Positions 32,197 to 42,023 are shown, numbered from the stretch's first letter. The stretch: 64,000 nt of DNA from JBBDZE01 sp040900345 (GCA_040900345.1 JBBDZE010000033.1:1-64000); one strand, 5' to 3'. A program made the numbers and translations. Notes: generated by a model from the sequence alone, not told the origin.

Positions 32197-33867
32197 TTAT
32201 GTTTTCTCCCGCGCGGCAACAGCTGCAGTCTGACGAACATGGACAGAAGCTTTGGCGGCTTTCACAAACGCGCCAAACAACGGATGGGGCGCCAGGGGGC
32301 GCGATTGCAGTTCCGGATGAAATTGCGTCGCAAGGAAAAATGGATGGCCAGGTAGCTCAATAATCTCTACAAGACCCGTGTCCGGGTTGGTACCCGAAAT
32401 GCGCATGCCATTTTGCTCAAGGGCGTCACGGTACAGATCGTTCACTTCGTAGCGGTGTCGGTGTCGTTCGAGTACCTGGGATTTGCCGTATGCCGCGCGA
32501 GCAATGCTGCCGGGTGCTAAATCACACGCATAGTGGCCCAACCTCATCGTTCCGCCATAGTGGTTGTCTGCCAAGTTCTTTTTTTGTTCCGGCATGATGT
32601 CAATCACGGGGTGTTTGGTCTTGGGGTTCACCTCGGTCGTATGGGCACCTACAAAACCGAGTACGTTGCGCGCGAATTCGATAACAGCCATTTGCAGCCC
32701 ATAGCACAATCCCAAATAAGGAATGCCCTGCCGGCGACAATACTCGGCAACACGAATTTTTCCCTCAACTCCACGACTACCAAAGCCGCCCGGCACAATA
32801 ATGCCGTCATATTCGCGCAGGTTTTTGAGTGCTTTTCGGTCGCGTTCGTACTCTTCGACGTTGAGCCATTCAATGCGCGGGTTGAGCCCATGGCTCCAGG
32901 CGGCATGCTTGACCGACTCAATCACAGAAATATAGGAATCCGCCAAAACAAAACGTCCTGTTTCAAAATATTTTCCAACAATGCCGATGCGCACCTCCTT
33001 CTTGGGGCTGTTAATGGTACGCACGAGCGCGCGCCACTTGCGCCCATCTTTTTTGCGCGGGCGAAGGCCGAGTTTTTTAATGACCAAGTCCCCCAAACCT
33101 TCCTGCTCAAAGTTCATGGGGATCTCATAAATGCTGCTTTCGATATCTGGAGCGGAAATGATTGCCCGCTCTTCCACGTTACAAAAAACGGCAATCTTTT
33201 GCTTGCGGGGCTCGTCCAGGGGGTATTCACTTCGTGCCACAATAACGTCGGGCTGAATGCCGGCAGAGTTTAGGGTACGCACGGCATATTGCGTTGGCTT
33301 GGTCTTCATTTCTCCCACCATCTTGGGCGTGGGGAGATAGCTCACGAGTATAAACAACACATCCTTAGGCTTTTTGAGGTGCATCATGCGAGCCGCTTCC
33401 AGGAACAGCATATTTTGGTATTCGCCCACCGTACCGCCAATCTCGATGAGGGTTATGTCGGCCTTGGCCTCTTTGGCAGCCTGTTCAATGCGACGAATCA
33501 CTTCCAGCGGGATGTGTGGGACCACTTCCACGCTCTTGCCCTCGTATTCTAAATTGCGCTCTTTTTGGATGACGGTCTGGTAAACCAGCCCCGTGGTCAT
33601 GTAGTTGCTTGCCGTCAGATCCACGTTCAAAAAACGCTCATAGTTGCCAATATCCTGGTCGCATTCCATGCCATCTTTCGTCACGAAAACTTCTCCGTGT
33701 TCGGTGGGGTTCATGGTACCGGCGTCCACGTTGATATAGGGATCAATTTTGACCGCAGTTACAGTAAAGCCCCTCGATTTCAGAAGGGCTCCAAGTGAGG
33801 AAGTCGCAACTCCTTTGCCGACTCCGCTCATGACACCGCCGGTAACGAATATGTATTTCTTCGACAT
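32197..33867 (-). CDS. pyrG: CTP synthase
   Basis: 556 aa. N-terminal amidoligase/synthetase with TGGVMSGVGKGVATSSLGAL and the KIDPYINVDAGTM segment, then a class I glutaminase domain: GLCYGLQMA with the nucleophile Cys (~residue 390) and FHPEL near 530 (His/Glu). Converts UTP to CTP with glutamine and ATP. Retained by CPR bacteria that cannot make pyrimidines but need nucleotide balancing. All core residues present. Confidence 0.96.
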   Translation of the reverse strand: MSKKYIFVTGGVMSGVGKGVATSSLGALLKSRGFTVTAVKIDPYINVDAGTMNPTEHGEVFVTKDGMECDQDIGNYERFLNVDLTASNYMTTGLVYQTVIQKERNLEYEGKSVEVVPHIPLEVIRRIEQAAKEAKADITLIEIGGTVGEYQNMLFLEAARMMHLKKPKDVLFILVSYLPTPKMVGEMKTKPTQYAVRTLNSAGIQPDVIVARSEYPLDEPRKQKIAVFCNVEERAIISAPDIESSIYEIPMNFEQEGLGDLVIKKLGLRPRKKDGRKWRALVRTINSPKKEVRIGIVGKYFETGRFVLADSYISVIESVKHAAWSHGLNPRIEWLNVEEYERDRKALKNLREYDGIIVPGGFGSRGVEGKIRVAEYCRRQGIPYLGLCYGLQMAVIEFARNVLGFVGAHTTEVNPKTKHPVIDIMPEQKKNLADNHYGGTMRLGHYACDLAPGSIARAAYGKSQVLERHRHRYEVNDLYRDALEQNGMRISGTNPDTGLVEIIELPGHPFFLATQFHPELQSRPLAPHPLFGAFVKAAKASVHVRQTAAVAAREKT

Positions 33868-33901
33868 TCGTGGTTGTCGTCTGGGTTGTGTGAATCGGGC
33901 G

Positions 33902-34348
33902 CTACTCTTCCGCCTCTACCAACACTTTGAGTTCGGCTTCAAGACCGTGCTCAAACTCAGCCATTACCTTATATTCTCCGGTTTCTTTAATGGGTTGTTC
34001 CAGGGTTATCGCCTTCTCGGGAACGGCAAAACCCATTTCACCAAGGGCTTTGGCAATCGTCTTTTCAGTAACAGCCGCATAGAGCTTTCCTTGTTCGTCG
34101 GCCTTGGTGGAGATGAACACTTCCATGCCGTCTACCGCAGCAACGGTGCCTTCAATTTGTTCAAGTTCCTTTGTCGCCTCAAGTTCTTGCTCGCGCATCT
34201 GTTCTTCCAGTTCTTCAAGCGCATCTTGGCTCGCAAGCCGGGCCAGCTTTTGCGGGAACAAAAAATTCCGCGCGTAGCCATCGGAGACGTGCCTTACGTC
34301 CCACTTGCTGCCGATATTCTTTACGTTGGCGAGTAAGATGATTTTCAT
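33902..34348 (-). CDS. rplI: 50S ribosomal protein L9
   Basis: 148 aa: the N-terminal L9 domain (VKNIGSKWDVRHVSDGYARN then FLFPQKLA), long connecting helix (~40-75) and C-terminal domain. Full length. Some CPR groups have lost bL9, so its presence limits the possible placement of this genome. Starts 35 bases upstream of pyrG's ATG on the same strand order (rplI then pyrG). Confidence 0.95.
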   Translation of the reverse strand: MKIILLANVKNIGSKWDVRHVSDGYARNFLFPQKLARLASQDALEELEEQMREQELEATKELEQIEGTVAAVDGMEVFISTKADEQGKLYAAVTEKTIAKALGEMGFAVPEKAITLEQPIKETGEYKVMAEFEHGLEAELKVLVEAEE

Positions 34349-34435
34349 AATTTCGCTTTCATTTTATACGTGCCCGGCCCGAATGACAAGTGGTAGGGCC
34401 TCTCGATGTTGGCCGCTCTTCTTGATGCCCAAAAT

Positions 34436-35632
34436 CTACAGTGAGTTTACCAGATTAAGGGCCGCTTCGCGTTGCTCATCCTCGGGGTCTTCGTCTTGCT
34501 CGACAGGATGGGTTGGCGTAATACCCATGCCGGCTATTTGGTTGCCTTCGGGGGTTAGCCACCGCGCTACGGTAAGCTTGATACCCGTGCCGCCCGGCAG
34601 ACGAAGGAACTCCTGCACACTTCCCTTGCCAAAGCTTTTAGCACCCACTATGGCTGCTCCACGCTGTTCATGCAGGGCCCCGGCAAGAATTTCCGAGGCG
34701 GAGGCTGAACCCTCATTTTGTACAATAACCAGCGGAAGGGACTGCAGTGAGCCTGGTCCGGCCGAGCGAAACTCCTTGCGCGTGCCATCGGCAAGCTCTT
34801 CTATCAGAATGACATCTCCTTTCGGAATGAACCAGCCTGCCAGATTAATGGATGATTGCAGCAGCCCGCCTGGATTATTGCGCACGTCAAGAACCACACG
34901 GTCGGCGTTGCTGGAAAGAATAGCCTGGGCTATTGCGCTAAACTCTTTGTTCATATTCTCAGAAAAATGATTCACGCTTATGTATGCCACCCGTCCGTCC
35001 ACGACCTCCATTTCGACGCTGGGAATTTCAATGACGTCCCGCGTGATGCGAATATCCTGCGCAGTAGAGTCTCCTCCGTGTCGCACTGTCAAAGTGATGG
35101 TGGTTCCTTGTTCACCGCGAATCTTTGTGACGGCCTCCTCCAAGGTGATGTCCTGTGTGGATGCCCCGTCAATGGCGACAATGGCATCCCCAGCTCGCAC
35201 GCCCGCGCGTTGGGCCGGCGAGTCGCGCAGAGGGCTTACCACAACGAGCACGCCGTCGCGGATATCAATTTCTATGCCAACTCCCTCAAACGAGCCCTCA
35301 AGCTCCCGGAAGAACTCGTTGGCCTCTTGTTCAGTAAAAAACGTCGTGTAGGGGTCATCCAGCCCCTCAAGCATGCCGCGTATCGCCCCATAGACAAGCG
35401 CTTCGTCATCCAGGCTGCTCCGATCAACGTGTTGGGAGTGAAGGGCATCCCACACTTTTTCCACAAGCGCGAAGTCTACGGTACCGCTGCGTGTAAAAAT
35501 ATCAGAGAAGCGATTGGTCCCCGCGGAATCACTCGCGTTCGTACCAAACGAGAAGCCGACAAAAAATGTTACCGCCAATGCCAAAGCGGCGATAGAAAAG
35601 CGGAGCCATGGTTTTTGCTTAACAGGTTTCAT
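34436..35632 (-). CDS. Carboxy-terminal processing peptidase (S41A, CtpA-like)
   Basis: 398 aa. N-terminal membrane segment (~15-35), PDZ domain (~95-180, EGVGIEIDIRDGVLVVVSPL, AGDAIVAIDG), then the S41 protease domain with GSASASEILAGAL (nucleophile Ser) and GAKSFGKGSVQ (Lys general base). Cleaves C-termini of exported proteins on the outer face. Start ATG 35632, 4 bases after the LCP stop. Part of the envelope cluster. Confidence 0.92.
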   Translation of the reverse strand: MKPVKQKPWLRFSIAALALAVTFFVGFSFGTNASDSAGTNRFSDIFTRSGTVDFALVEKVWDALHSQHVDRSSLDDEALVYGAIRGMLEGLDDPYTTFFTEQEANEFFRELEGSFEGVGIEIDIRDGVLVVVSPLRDSPAQRAGVRAGDAIVAIDGASTQDITLEEAVTKIRGEQGTTITLTVRHGGDSTAQDIRITRDVIEIPSVEMEVVDGRVAYISVNHFSENMNKEFSAIAQAILSSNADRVVLDVRNNPGGLLQSSINLAGWFIPKGDVILIEELADGTRKEFRSAGPGSLQSLPLVIVQNEGSASASEILAGALHEQRGAAIVGAKSFGKGSVQEFLRLPGGTGIKLTVARWLTPEGNQIAGMGITPTHPVEQDEDPEDEQREAALNLVNSL

Positions 35633-35636
35633 TGGG

Positions 35637-36806
35637 TTAGTCGCGGAGCATTGAAGCCATAATCGCTCGTATTTGGCTAAAATCGCCGGCACGCGGTAGC
35701 AGCACGTATCGGCCATCGTCCTGAGCAGCGCGCAACAGCCCCCCCTCTGAGTCATCGAGCACAAGGGTTTCTACGGGAGTAGATTGATAATCCTGCGCCA
35801 TGGAAATTAGGCTGCGAATGTCATTGAGGCCGGCATCGGTCCGGACGTTGCGCCCGAGGATATCCATCACTTCAAAAGCTTTTACCGGGTTGGCTAAAAT
35901 GCCCAAGGACAGCGCCTTGCGCTTTACACCATCCAGCACCTGCTGCTGGCGGTACATACGGTCAAAGTCCGATGTGGTATAGCGGGAGCGAATGTAGTAG
36001 AGGGCGTCTTCGCCGCCCAAGGTATGGGTGCCGGCTGGGATATGGAAGACCCAGTATTCTTGGGGTGGATTTGTTATCGTTTTTGGCTCGCTTTCAGCGG
36101 TGGGCTGGTCGGGTTCGTCCTCGGAATCTACGCCCTCGGCGGGTGCGGGTTCGGTCGTGGCTGGAACGGTCTTCTTGACCCAATATCTAGAACCCGTGGT
36201 CTCGCCACGCCACTGCTGGCTTTCGGTAAATGCGCTGTCGCGCGTTATCGCCACGCCCCCGAGGGTATCGACTAGCCGCTCAAATCCCGCGAAGTTTACA
36301 ACAATTGCATGGTCCACGTAGACTCCTGTCACGTATTTTACCACCTCTTTTGAAAGCGATAGCCCGCCGCCGCCTGGCTTTCGCTGCTCACCGAGCGCGT
36401 AGGCAAAGTTTATTTTTTCAGGCCGGTCGTGATCGGGCATTTTTACCAGCAAATCACGCGGAATGGAAACCATACTGGCTTGCTTTGTTCGCGTATTAAA
36501 ACTGGCCAGCACGAGGGTGTCGGCCAAAAGCCCGCCGTTGTCGTCGCCGGAGCCGCGAATGCCCAAGAGCAGCACGTCGATGCGATCCTCTTCTTTTTCA
36601 ACCGAAAAATCATCGTACCTTCCGGCGTCCACGTCAGCCCCGGTAATCATCAGCACATGGGCGGATTGGTAGACGAACACTGCTCCGCCCACGAGAAGCG
36701 GGAGAGCCAAAACAAGCGCCAGTACTCGGCGCTTTTGCCACCATTTTTTAGGGCGCGGTTGCAGCTGCTGCTGCCGGTAGTTATAGGGAGAAACAGTAGA
36801 ATCCAT
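35637..36806 (-). CDS. LytR-CpsA-Psr (LCP) family wall-polymer ligase
   Basis: 389 aa. Cytoplasmic tail, membrane segment (~31-55, VLALVLALPLLVGGAVFVY), then the LCP domain: LLLGIRGSG, ADTLVLASFN and SIPRDLLVKMP (Asp/Arg of the pyrophosphate site), and C-terminal YYIRSRYTTSDFDRMYRQQQVL. An acidic Pro-rich insert (~215-250) interrupts the domain. The family transfers lipid-linked glycans to peptidoglycan or protein. Sits directly after the polysaccharide genes. Start ATG 36806. Confidence 0.92.
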   Translation of the reverse strand: MDSTVSPYNYRQQQLQPRPKKWWQKRRVLALVLALPLLVGGAVFVYQSAHVLMITGADVDAGRYDDFSVEKEEDRIDVLLLGIRGSGDDNGGLLADTLVLASFNTRTKQASMVSIPRDLLVKMPDHDRPEKINFAYALGEQRKPGGGGLSLSKEVVKYVTGVYVDHAIVVNFAGFERLVDTLGGVAITRDSAFTESQQWRGETTGSRYWVKKTVPATTEPAPAEGVDSEDEPDQPTAESEPKTITNPPQEYWVFHIPAGTHTLGGEDALYYIRSRYTTSDFDRMYRQQQVLDGVKRKALSLGILANPVKAFEVMDILGRNVRTDAGLNDIRSLISMAQDYQSTPVETLVLDDSEGGLLRAAQDDGRYVLLPRAGDFSQIRAIMASMLRD

Positions 36807-36813
36807 AGTATTG

Positions 36814-37845
36814 CTACGAGCGAAACCATTGGCGCATGTCACGAGCTGAAACCCGGCATTGCTTCATGATACGACGACGCTTACGCATCATCAGGGGCAC
36901 CATGTGCACAATGCCTACATACCCACGCAGTGAGCTGCGCTCCCACAGTATGACATAGGCCAGCAACTGCGCCTCGCGCATGATAATCCACGGCAAGCAC
37001 AGTAGTATATTAACGAAGAAATCGTTTTTAATAAAGGTAAGCCGTTGGTTACGCAAATCGAGCATTCGTTTGAACGCCGGGACCGTTTTGCGCTGCTCAA
37101 TGAATCCGCGTCGGCCGGCGGATAAGGCGTGTGTGGTCTGCCGATCGTGCCACGCGACCGCCGCCGGCGCGTACCACATGCTCCAGCCCAATAACCGCAA
37201 ACGCCATCCCAAATCGACCTCATCGGCATACCAAACGAAGTCTTCATCGAGATACTCATAAGGAAACTTCCTATCTCGTACTCTTTTCTCCATCCGCGCC
37301 TCTTCAAGCGCGGCTCGGCAAAATACCGGCACCGCTCCCTCGTAACAAAAAATCTCTTCGGCCCTGTCATACTGGCCAATATCTTCTTCTCCGTGGCCGC
37401 GGTTGATTACGCGCCGCGATTTGAAAATATCCATACCAGCCGTATCAATGACCTTGGTTTTGGTGTCCGTGGCAAGCTCATAGCGCAGTACTTTGGGTTG
37501 CAGCACGGCGGCTTCGGGATGGGCCTCTAGGGCAGCAACCGCCCGTTCAATAAAGTCTGGGGCAAGCATAACGTCCACGGAAAGCTGCACGACGTAAGGT
37601 GATTCGCTGTAAGACAAACTGCGATTGAACCCTCCACCCGTAAAATAGTTTTGGGGGAAATTCACAACCTCAACAGCCGGCCACATGTTACGGGCAATTT
37701 CAATCGTAGCGTCCACCGAGGCGTTATTAAAGACGCGAAATATCACGTTCTCATACGTTTGGACCCGCACATGCTCAAGACACTTCCCAATATATTGTTC
37801 GCCATTATAGACGATTAAATGGATTGAAACTTCTGGCCGCGTCAT
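36814..37845 (-). CDS. Glycosyltransferase family 2
   Basis: 343 aa. GT-A fold: SIHLIVYNGEQYIGKCLEHV, VFNNASVDATIEI and QLSVDVMLAPDF in the DxD position, and a C-terminal hydrophobic/basic tail that suggests membrane contact. Likely adds a sugar to a surface glycan on an undecaprenyl carrier. Overlaps the O-antigen ligase gene by 4 bases (ATGA type) and ends 7 bases before LCP. Confidence 0.88.
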   Translation of the reverse strand: MTRPEVSIHLIVYNGEQYIGKCLEHVRVQTYENVIFRVFNNASVDATIEIARNMWPAVEVVNFPQNYFTGGGFNRSLSYSESPYVVQLSVDVMLAPDFIERAVAALEAHPEAAVLQPKVLRYELATDTKTKVIDTAGMDIFKSRRVINRGHGEEDIGQYDRAEEIFCYEGAVPVFCRAALEEARMEKRVRDRKFPYEYLDEDFVWYADEVDLGWRLRLLGWSMWYAPAAVAWHDRQTTHALSAGRRGFIEQRKTVPAFKRMLDLRNQRLTFIKNDFFVNILLCLPWIIMREAQLLAYVILWERSSLRGYVGIVHMVPLMMRKRRRIMKQCRVSARDMRQWFRS

Positions 37846-39440
37846 ACCGAGGTTCGTTTAAAATCATGTTGGTGCAGCCCGGCGAACGTGCCCAGCACGA
37901 GCATAAAAGCCAGCAAGGCGCGTTCATCAAAGAGTGCCGCGTCCGTCATGCTGTAGCCGGCAATCCATGCCAAAGAAAACAGGGCGGTGGCCGCATAGAG
38001 GGCGTAGAGTGAGCGCCCATTGCGCCGCATAATTACTATTGCGCTCCGCACCACCCCACCCGCAATGCCGAGAAACGCAATAAATCCAACAAGGCCGACG
38101 GTGCTGGCAATGTGCAGATACAAGTTGTGTGCGCTTGCGCCCATGCGCGAAGCGGAAATGCTCTCACTGAGGACAATGGGATAGTTGCCAATGCCCACAC
38201 CCCACACGGGCGTACGTTCAATGGATTCTATGGTAGTGCGCCAAATGTACACTCGCCCCTGGTTGGACGTCTCTGAAAAATCAATCAGCGAACGGATGCG
38301 TGAAAACCCCGCGTTGGAAGCTGCATCGGTCTCCTGAAACTGTGGAAAGGTTACAACCGCTTGATAGACTGGAAACATCAAAACAAAAAGGAGCGCCACC
38401 AAGGAAAGAAGTCCTGCCAAGCGATGCGCACGGCCCCAAAAGGCAATCAGCGGCAGCGCACACAGGGCCGCGACAACGCTTATCCATATCCCGCGTGTAC
38501 CCGTCAGTATGAGCGCCAGCAACATCACGGCAAGGCCGGCCGTGGCTAAGCCGACCCGCCAGTGCAAAAGAAGTGTTCGTACCGGCATGCGTCGCGGAGC
38601 CTCCACGAACTGCCGCAAGCGCGGCATAGCTACGGCTCCCGCCACCAAAAGCGCCGGGAGAGCCATGAGCACATACATAGGAAAGGAATGGGAGTCTGGA
38701 AAGAGCGAGAACATGCGAAGGCGCAACGTGTCGCCCGAGTAGCTAAACCACGTATTACCAAAATCGAGCACGATATTGGCCCACTCTTGCCCGTACAAAT
38801 TACGGCTCACAATACTCCCCCACCAGTGGTGAAAACGCCACGCTGGAACAAAGTAGGCGGCCAAAAACTGGATGAATCCAAAGATTACAACCACCGCAGC
38901 TGAAAAGGCAAAATTTTTGGAAAGCGAAATAAGGTATGAGCGTCGCTCGGCAATGAGCCATCGCACGACAATAAACAAAAGTGCGGCGTTGCCTAAGTAT
39001 ATCAATCGCTTTATCCCGGCTGTCGTATCGGGAGCGACATAGAGCGATAGTGCGGCAATAATGAAATACACGATGCCAAATGTTTCCATCCAGTTAGTAC
39101 GCATCCAATGGAAAAGCTCGGTTCGGTTGCGCAGAGGTTTCACTATTTTGCGCCAGCGTCCTTGCGCTAGCACGAGCCGCACCGCCAAGATAATGATGAG
39201 GGCCCGCCACATGTTGAAGTTGTCAAACGTTTCCGCAAGCGGCAAAGCGATGAAAAGCGGAATCGCCCGCACGAACAACTCCGTCCCGCGGGTCACGGGA
39301 GCTACCAGCATATAGCCGCCGTATAAGCCAAAAACGGCGAACGCAAGCACGCGCGGCAAAAAATCAAACGCGATGAGTATCGTCAGGGCGAAAGCAAGCG
39401 CAAAAACGATGTTTTGTTGCGTAATGTAGGCTCTATTCAT
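37842..39440 (-). CDS. O-antigen ligase/polymerase-like membrane protein
   Basis: 532 aa with about 12-14 membrane segments. Typical Wzy_C-type features: ILTGTRGIWISVVAAL, a large external loop with NQGRVYIWRTTIESI and TPVWGVGIGNYP, and SAHNLYLHIASTVG. Either polymerises glycan units or transfers a lipid-linked glycan to an acceptor. Flanked by glycosyltransferases and followed by LCP, fitting wall-glycan assembly. Confidence 0.85.
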   Translation of the reverse strand: MNRAYITQQNIVFALAFALTILIAFDFLPRVLAFAVFGLYGGYMLVAPVTRGTELFVRAIPLFIALPLAETFDNFNMWRALIIILAVRLVLAQGRWRKIVKPLRNRTELFHWMRTNWMETFGIVYFIIAALSLYVAPDTTAGIKRLIYLGNAALLFIVVRWLIAERRSYLISLSKNFAFSAAVVVIFGFIQFLAAYFVPAWRFHHWWGSIVSRNLYGQEWANIVLDFGNTWFSYSGDTLRLRMFSLFPDSHSFPMYVLMALPALLVAGAVAMPRLRQFVEAPRRMPVRTLLLHWRVGLATAGLAVMLLALILTGTRGIWISVVAALCALPLIAFWGRAHRLAGLLSLVALLFVLMFPVYQAVVTFPQFQETDAASNAGFSRIRSLIDFSETSNQGRVYIWRTTIESIERTPVWGVGIGNYPIVLSESISASRMGASAHNLYLHIASTVGLVGFIAFLGIAGGVVRSAIVIMRRNGRSLYALYAATALFSLAWIAGYSMTDAALFDERALLAFMLVLGTFAGLHQHDFKRTSV

Positions 39441-40591
39441 ACCGGTGTTGATGCCGCCGCTTCACGCAGCACCTTGAGCGTAGTACGAGCCGTCTGCTCC
39501 CACGAAAACCGACTCGCCTGCCGCGGGCCGCCCTCTCGTGCGCGCTGTTGGTAAGCGCTATCGGTAAGTACTTTGCGCATCGTGAGCGCAACCTCCCCAA
39601 CGTCGGCGGGGTCATCTACCACGACCTGCTCACCACCGAGCGTTGTGGCAAGTGCGGTGGCATTGGGCGCTAAGACGGGCGTACCGGTTGCCAAAAACTC
39701 AAGCGGCGGCAGCCCAAAGCCTTCGTAGTCCGACAAATAGCATCCGGCCCGAGCACCGCCCATAAGCGACACAAGGTCTTTCTCGGCAATATATAGCGTC
39801 CGGAGTATCGCCTTGCGCCCCGATTTTTTATTGACCTCTTCAGCCAGCTGATCAATATGAAGCGGCGGCTCGGTAAAGTCCTTCCCCGCAACAAGCATCT
39901 GTACCCTCGGAAACTCCCCGGCAATGCGACCAAAAGCTTGCATGGCAGTATGGACGTTCCTGCGGTTAAATATCTGTCCCACCCAGAGAAGATAGTCTCC
40001 TTCAATGCCGTAGTGGGCTTTGAGATGCGTGGCAGGGGTTTCCTGCGGAGCGAAGAATTTTTTATCCACCGCAAGCGGCGTTACCACCACCTTGTCTGTC
40101 GGTACATGGTAGAGGTCAACAATCTCCCGCTTGGAAAACTCGGAAGCCGTGAGAATGCGTTTGCTATGATGTGCGCCATAGCGGCTGAATACTGTGTACG
40201 GCATGCGGTAGCGCCAGGAGAAGCGTTCAGGGTAGCGCGCGAACATCACGTCGTGCAACACAATGACTGAGGGCCCCCGCCAAGTATGCGGCACCATATA
40301 GGTAGGAAACCACATTACATCTACCTTGTCCCGCCACGCGGCCCAAGGGAGAAGAAATAGAAAATACAAAAAAAAGCTGCTGCGCGGCCAAATTTTAAGA
40401 CAGCGTACGCGGAACATAGGATGACGCAAAGCTTCATCCGACGGCACGTGGCGCTTGGTGTAGACGGTAATGCGCACATCATTCATCTCGCCCGAATTTC
40501 GGGCATATTCGGCAAGAATAGATTCTAAATAGCGCCCCACTCCGGCGCGATTTCCCTCCAAATTATGACCGTCAATTCCAATATGCAGCAT
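39437..40591 (-). CDS. Glycosyltransferase family 4 (GT-B)
   Basis: 384 aa. N-terminal GVGRYLESIL, C-terminal Rossmann domain with LLWVGQIFNRRNVHTAM and the E(x7)E segment YEGFGLPPLEFLATGTP. Retaining sugar transferase of the mannosyl/glucosyl transferase type. Overlaps the ligase gene by 4 bases. Confidence 0.9.
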   Translation of the reverse strand: MLHIGIDGHNLEGNRAGVGRYLESILAEYARNSGEMNDVRITVYTKRHVPSDEALRHPMFRVRCLKIWPRSSFFLYFLFLLPWAAWRDKVDVMWFPTYMVPHTWRGPSVIVLHDVMFARYPERFSWRYRMPYTVFSRYGAHHSKRILTASEFSKREIVDLYHVPTDKVVVTPLAVDKKFFAPQETPATHLKAHYGIEGDYLLWVGQIFNRRNVHTAMQAFGRIAGEFPRVQMLVAGKDFTEPPLHIDQLAEEVNKKSGRKAILRTLYIAEKDLVSLMGGARAGCYLSDYEGFGLPPLEFLATGTPVLAPNATALATTLGGEQVVVDDPADVGEVALTMRKVLTDSAYQQRAREGGPRQASRFSWEQTARTTLKVLREAAASTPV

Positions 40592-40601
40592 ACCTGTAGC
40601 T

Positions 40602-41558
40602 CTAGTGGGCCCCTCGTTTTCCCAGTCGTCGCCGGTAGTAATCCAAAATACCTTCGGCGATGGCCTTAGAAACGTCGCGGTTGCGTCCTAGTGCAATCTT
40701 CAGGACTTGTTTGGCAAGCGTATACAGCGACCAGAGCGGTCGATAGAACCCCATCCAGAACGGTCCGTGCTTTGTTGAAAGCAATAAAATATTGCGCGAA
40801 TGATAGTAGTGCAGGCCGGGCGAGCCCAAGGCGCGCTTACTCGTGGCTGAAACCTTATGCCACACCCGCGCCCGAGGAACCCAGCGCAAGCGCTTGCCCG
40901 CCTTGCGAAATCGCAGGGAAAGATCGGTATCTTCAAAATACAAAAAGAACCGCTCGTCAAAGCCTTTTACCTTGCGAACGTCCGCGGCGCGTATCAACAT
41001 GGCCGCACCCGTAATAAAACTGACGTCTTCGGCAACCATGTCTTTCGTCAACCGCTTTTTGAAGTACGCGCAGGTATCAGTAAAACCTTTGTCCATACGT
41101 CGCCAGCTTCGGTCAGAAGTACCGCCAAACCAAATAAGGCGGGGCTGGTCATAAAACAAAATAGCAGGAGCGAGCATGCCGATATCTGGCTCCCGTTCGG
41201 CTTCCTTCACGAGTTCATTCAAGACATTTGGGTCAACGCTCGTGTCGTTGTTTAGTACCCAGATATAGTCAGCCCGGCTATCGAGCGCGTAGCGTATGCC
41301 AGCGTTATTGCCGCCCGCGTACCCCAGATTTTTTCCGTTTTCCAGAATGACCAGTCCGTAATCGTCGTTGGCGGCCTGAAATTTTTTAAGCTGCGCCAGT
41401 GAATCGTCTTCCGAGCCGTTATCAATGGCCACCACAGTAAAATTGGGATACGTCACGCCCCGCAACGACTGCAGACATTCAATCGTATCACCCGGGTTAT
41501 TCCAGTTCAAAACCAGTACCGAAACGCGCGGATACCGGAAAGATTTCGTAGCGGTCAT
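40602..41558 (-). CDS. Glycosyltransferase family 2, rhamnosyltransferase-like
   Basis: 318 aa. VSVLVLNWNNPGDTIECLQSL, AIDNGSEDDSL, LNNDTSVDPNVL (DxD) and the LHYYHSRNILLL C-terminal segment seen in bacterial rhamnosyl-type GT2 enzymes. Start ATG 41558; the 12-residue extension to 41594 lacks support. First gene of the polysaccharide operon, which runs 41558 to 35637 on the minus strand. Confidence 0.88.
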   Translation of the reverse strand: MTATKSFRYPRVSVLVLNWNNPGDTIECLQSLRGVTYPNFTVVAIDNGSEDDSLAQLKKFQAANDDYGLVILENGKNLGYAGGNNAGIRYALDSRADYIWVLNNDTSVDPNVLNELVKEAEREPDIGMLAPAILFYDQPRLIWFGGTSDRSWRRMDKGFTDTCAYFKKRLTKDMVAEDVSFITGAAMLIRAADVRKVKGFDERFFLYFEDTDLSLRFRKAGKRLRWVPRARVWHKVSATSKRALGSPGLHYYHSRNILLLSTKHGPFWMGFYRPLWSLYTLAKQVLKIALGRNRDVSKAIAEGILDYYRRRLGKRGAH

Positions 41559-41598
41559 AATCAATAGGATAGCAAACAAAGCCCCAGCCTTCAAGCAA

Positions 41599-41634
41599 CT
41601 AAAAACCCCGCGGGTGCACCATCGGGGTTTTTAG
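41599..41634 (-). terminator. Terminator of the 41652 gene
   Basis: Twelve-base perfect arms (CTAAAAACCCCG and complement), 12-base loop, A-/T-rich outer ends. Serves the minus-strand gene ending at 41652. Confidence 0.8.
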
Positions 41635-41651
41635 TACGGTTCTGGCGCGCT

Positions 41652-42023
41652 CTATACGGTACCGCCAGTTCTGGGCTCTTCCTCCTCACGTTGTCCTGAA
41701 CCAGTCGAAGGGCCGGCTTCATCCATACCGGGCATCTCTGGACTTTCAGGCGTAGGTATAGAGGGTGCTGGAGGCTCGCTGGGATAGGACGGCTCGGCTG
41801 GTACCTCCGGGGTGTCAGGGGTCATAGTGGGAGCGACTGACTCTCCCATGCCCATACTGCCGCCCGACGCGTTGGTGCTGTCCTCCATGCCAACACCTTC
41901 ATCCGCCGAGGTCATCGTCGGGGCATCATTTGCGCCGCCCTTGGTGCGCATAAAGAAATACCAGTACCCGCCGACTGCAACCAGCAGGACGGCCGCCAAA
42001 AGCGCGATAGTCGTTGTGTCCAT
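41652..42023 (-). CDS. Small membrane-anchored Pro/Met-rich protein
   Basis: 123 aa. One N-terminal membrane segment (TIALLAAVLLVAVGGYWYFF) and a low-complexity outer tail rich in Pro, Glu, Ser and Met. The C-terminal STGSGQREEE stretch is encoded by a REP-like repeat (41684-41712). No known family; likely a lineage-specific envelope protein. Confidence 0.65.
   Translation of the reverse strand: MDTTTIALLAAVLLVAVGGYWYFFMRTKGGANDAPTMTSADEGVGMEDSTNASGGSMGMGESVAPTMTPDTPEVPAEPSYPSEPPAPSIPTPESPEMPGMDEAGPSTGSGQREEEEPRTGGTV
41684..41712. repeat. REP-like element in the 41652 gene
   Basis: On the minus strand CCCTTCGACTGGTTCAGGAC followed by AACGTGAGG; a common short-repeat type, translated as PSTGSGQRE. 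Confidence 0.5.
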
